Of a stretch of DNA of 64,000 nt, positions 62,813-64,000 are shown piece after piece (position 1 is the stretch's first letter; the number at the start of each line of letters is the position of its first letter). The position numbers were made by a program, and so were the translations under genes. The notes below the pieces were generated by a model. That model saw only the letters and a list, made by a program, of their open reading frames with translations, searched no databases and had not been told where the DNA came from. The stretch is from Blattamonas nauphoetae (taxonomy: Eukaryota; Preaxostyla; Oxymonadida): the NCBI GenBank assembly GCA_033064195.1, contig JARBJD010000040.1, positions 248,001 through 312,000 on the forward strand, written 5' to 3'.

Positions 62813-64000
62813 TCGAATGGAACACCTCACACTCCCAAAACGTTGTTATCGGATCATCCAGTCCCATCAGATTATTTTTCGAGTTGATGTTTCCATCTCA
62901 AGCGCAATCGACAGTGTCAAACTTTTGTGGAACTGTTCCCACATCTGAAGGACTGGTTTGAATCGAATTTTTCGCAATTTAATCGTCTCGCGGGACTCCT
63001 ATTCACTTTATCAAACTCACCACTTTTCGCATCCTTTCAATGACTTTCTGTCTCTTCTCAATGATAACCACCCATATTGCAAATGATTCCCTTCAGATGG
63101 AGAAATTCAGGAGATATGAAAATGAGTTCAAGAATGGCGATGAAACTGTCCAACTCAAAATCGCACTTTCTGTCCTCACAACGATTTCATCCGGTATGGT
63201 ACTTGTCTCATCTGATTTCCTTTGTTTCTTATACTATTTTTTTGTCCTTTCGAATGATCTCCTAAACCTTCTTTGTGTTCTGATAGAATCGACAAGGATG
63301 AAAGAATGTGGTGAGATCGGGATTCGGAGTGGATTGTTGGAGAGCTTTTCGGAACGAATTTCTTCAAATTGTTCTTCTTCACTTTCTGTCTGTCTCCTTT
63401 TTCTCTCCATATGATCATATTTCCCGTTCATTTTGCACTCAACAATTTTCAGGCAGTTCTGTCGAGTGTCATTCTAATGATGGTCCTGTCGGTGTCAGAA
63501 GGACGACAGAGACCTCCAAGTGATTTGATTCCTTCTCTCATTGCCCTATCCTCCGTCTGTTCCTCACTTTCTTCATTCCTTCTCTTTCTCCTTCTTCATC
63601 CTTTTCGCGTTATCATTTGGTTGATCAGCATGCAGACAGTTCATTATCAACTCCAGCCGCTCACTCGATTGGGTTTGATCTCTTCTCTCTTCTTCATCAC
63701 TCTTTTCTCATCTCTCTTCTTTCTATATCAATCCTCAACTGTTGTGATTTCTCCCATTTTGATTTCATTTGTGTTTGAAGTCTTCTGTGTGGAGGAAGTC
63801 TTTCACGGATGGAAGTGGAGGGAGTATTGAGTTCGGGAATTGTTGAGAGACTTTGCACTCGACTTGAATTTGAAAATAAGTCAGTGGATCTTCACCCGAC
63901 ACTTCTTATTTTGGATCGATTGTGCTCTGGATTGAAGAAAATCATCTCGTCACATTCCCAATCAAGTCAGTCTGCCCCATCAATTCTCCGAGGAACCCAA
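62813..64000 (+). CDS. Partial solenoid-like gene running off the window edge
   Basis: Plus-strand exon-like stretches: about 62910-63035 (FVELFPHLKDWFESNFSQF in frame), 63100-63193 (MEKFRRYENEFKNGDETVQL), an intron 63194-63286 (93 nt, GT-AG, phase kept), 63287-63365 (STRMKECGEIGIRSGLLESF) and, after TTTTCAG at about 63447-63453, AVLSSVILMMVLSVSEGRQR. Helical, ARM/HEAT-like composition like the paralogs at 27315 and 45298, but I could not align them. One phase change near 63035 is unexplained. Start, some splice sites and the 3' end (outside the window) are unknown. Confidence 0.4.

Noticed and set aside
1-64000. CRISPR array, rRNA or bacterial operon structure
   Set aside because: No regularly spaced short direct repeats with unique spacers, no rRNA-like sequence, and genes have eukaryotic introns.

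Overview
The window looks like nuclear DNA of a protist with very short GT-AG introns (29-52 nt for most), large families of beta-helix receptor/pseudokinase proteins and alpha-solenoid proteins. By gene style I infer an anaerobic metamonad of the oxymonad (Preaxostyla) type, for example a Blattamonas-like cell. This is inference from recall of such gene families; no marker gene here proves it.

Region 1 (1-16133) is a Polinton/Maverick virus-like element that appears whole and young. It has long terminal inverted repeats (left 1-528, right 15412-16133), a protein-primed family B DNA polymerase, an rve integrase, a FtsK/HerA-type packaging ATPase, two paralogous capsid-like proteins in tandem, two small paralogous hydrophobic proteins, and several unknown proteins. 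Nearly every gene has an A/T-rich box (TTTTTTATTTTT on the coding strand) just upstream of its ATG, while the polymerase and the gene beside it also have a second box (ATTTTTTAATTTGT) that also sits in the terminal repeats.

Region 2 (16134-19217) is repeat-rich: GTGGACCT-type tandem arrays, and a 714-bp palindrome with 290-bp arms.

Region 3 (19218-64000) is host DNA. It holds one intact 2542-aa beta-helix receptor with a C-terminal pseudokinase lobe, and three broken or truncated relatives (29460-31373, 48401-54609, 58780-62298). Two paralogous intron-bearing solenoid genes (27315-28951 and 45298-47457) share intron positions, which let me place exon borders. Two further solenoid-like genes (38141-41215, 41537-44897) have reconstructable short introns. 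There is also a decayed member of another repeat-protein family (33299-34286), an orphan kinase glycine-loop fragment (47702-47848), an inverted duplication (35646-37494), a MITE-like element (55087-55563), and TGGACGG-motif DNA at 55.8-58.7 kb that abuts the truncated receptor. A partial gene runs off the right edge. I saw no rRNA, convincing tRNA, or CRISPR.
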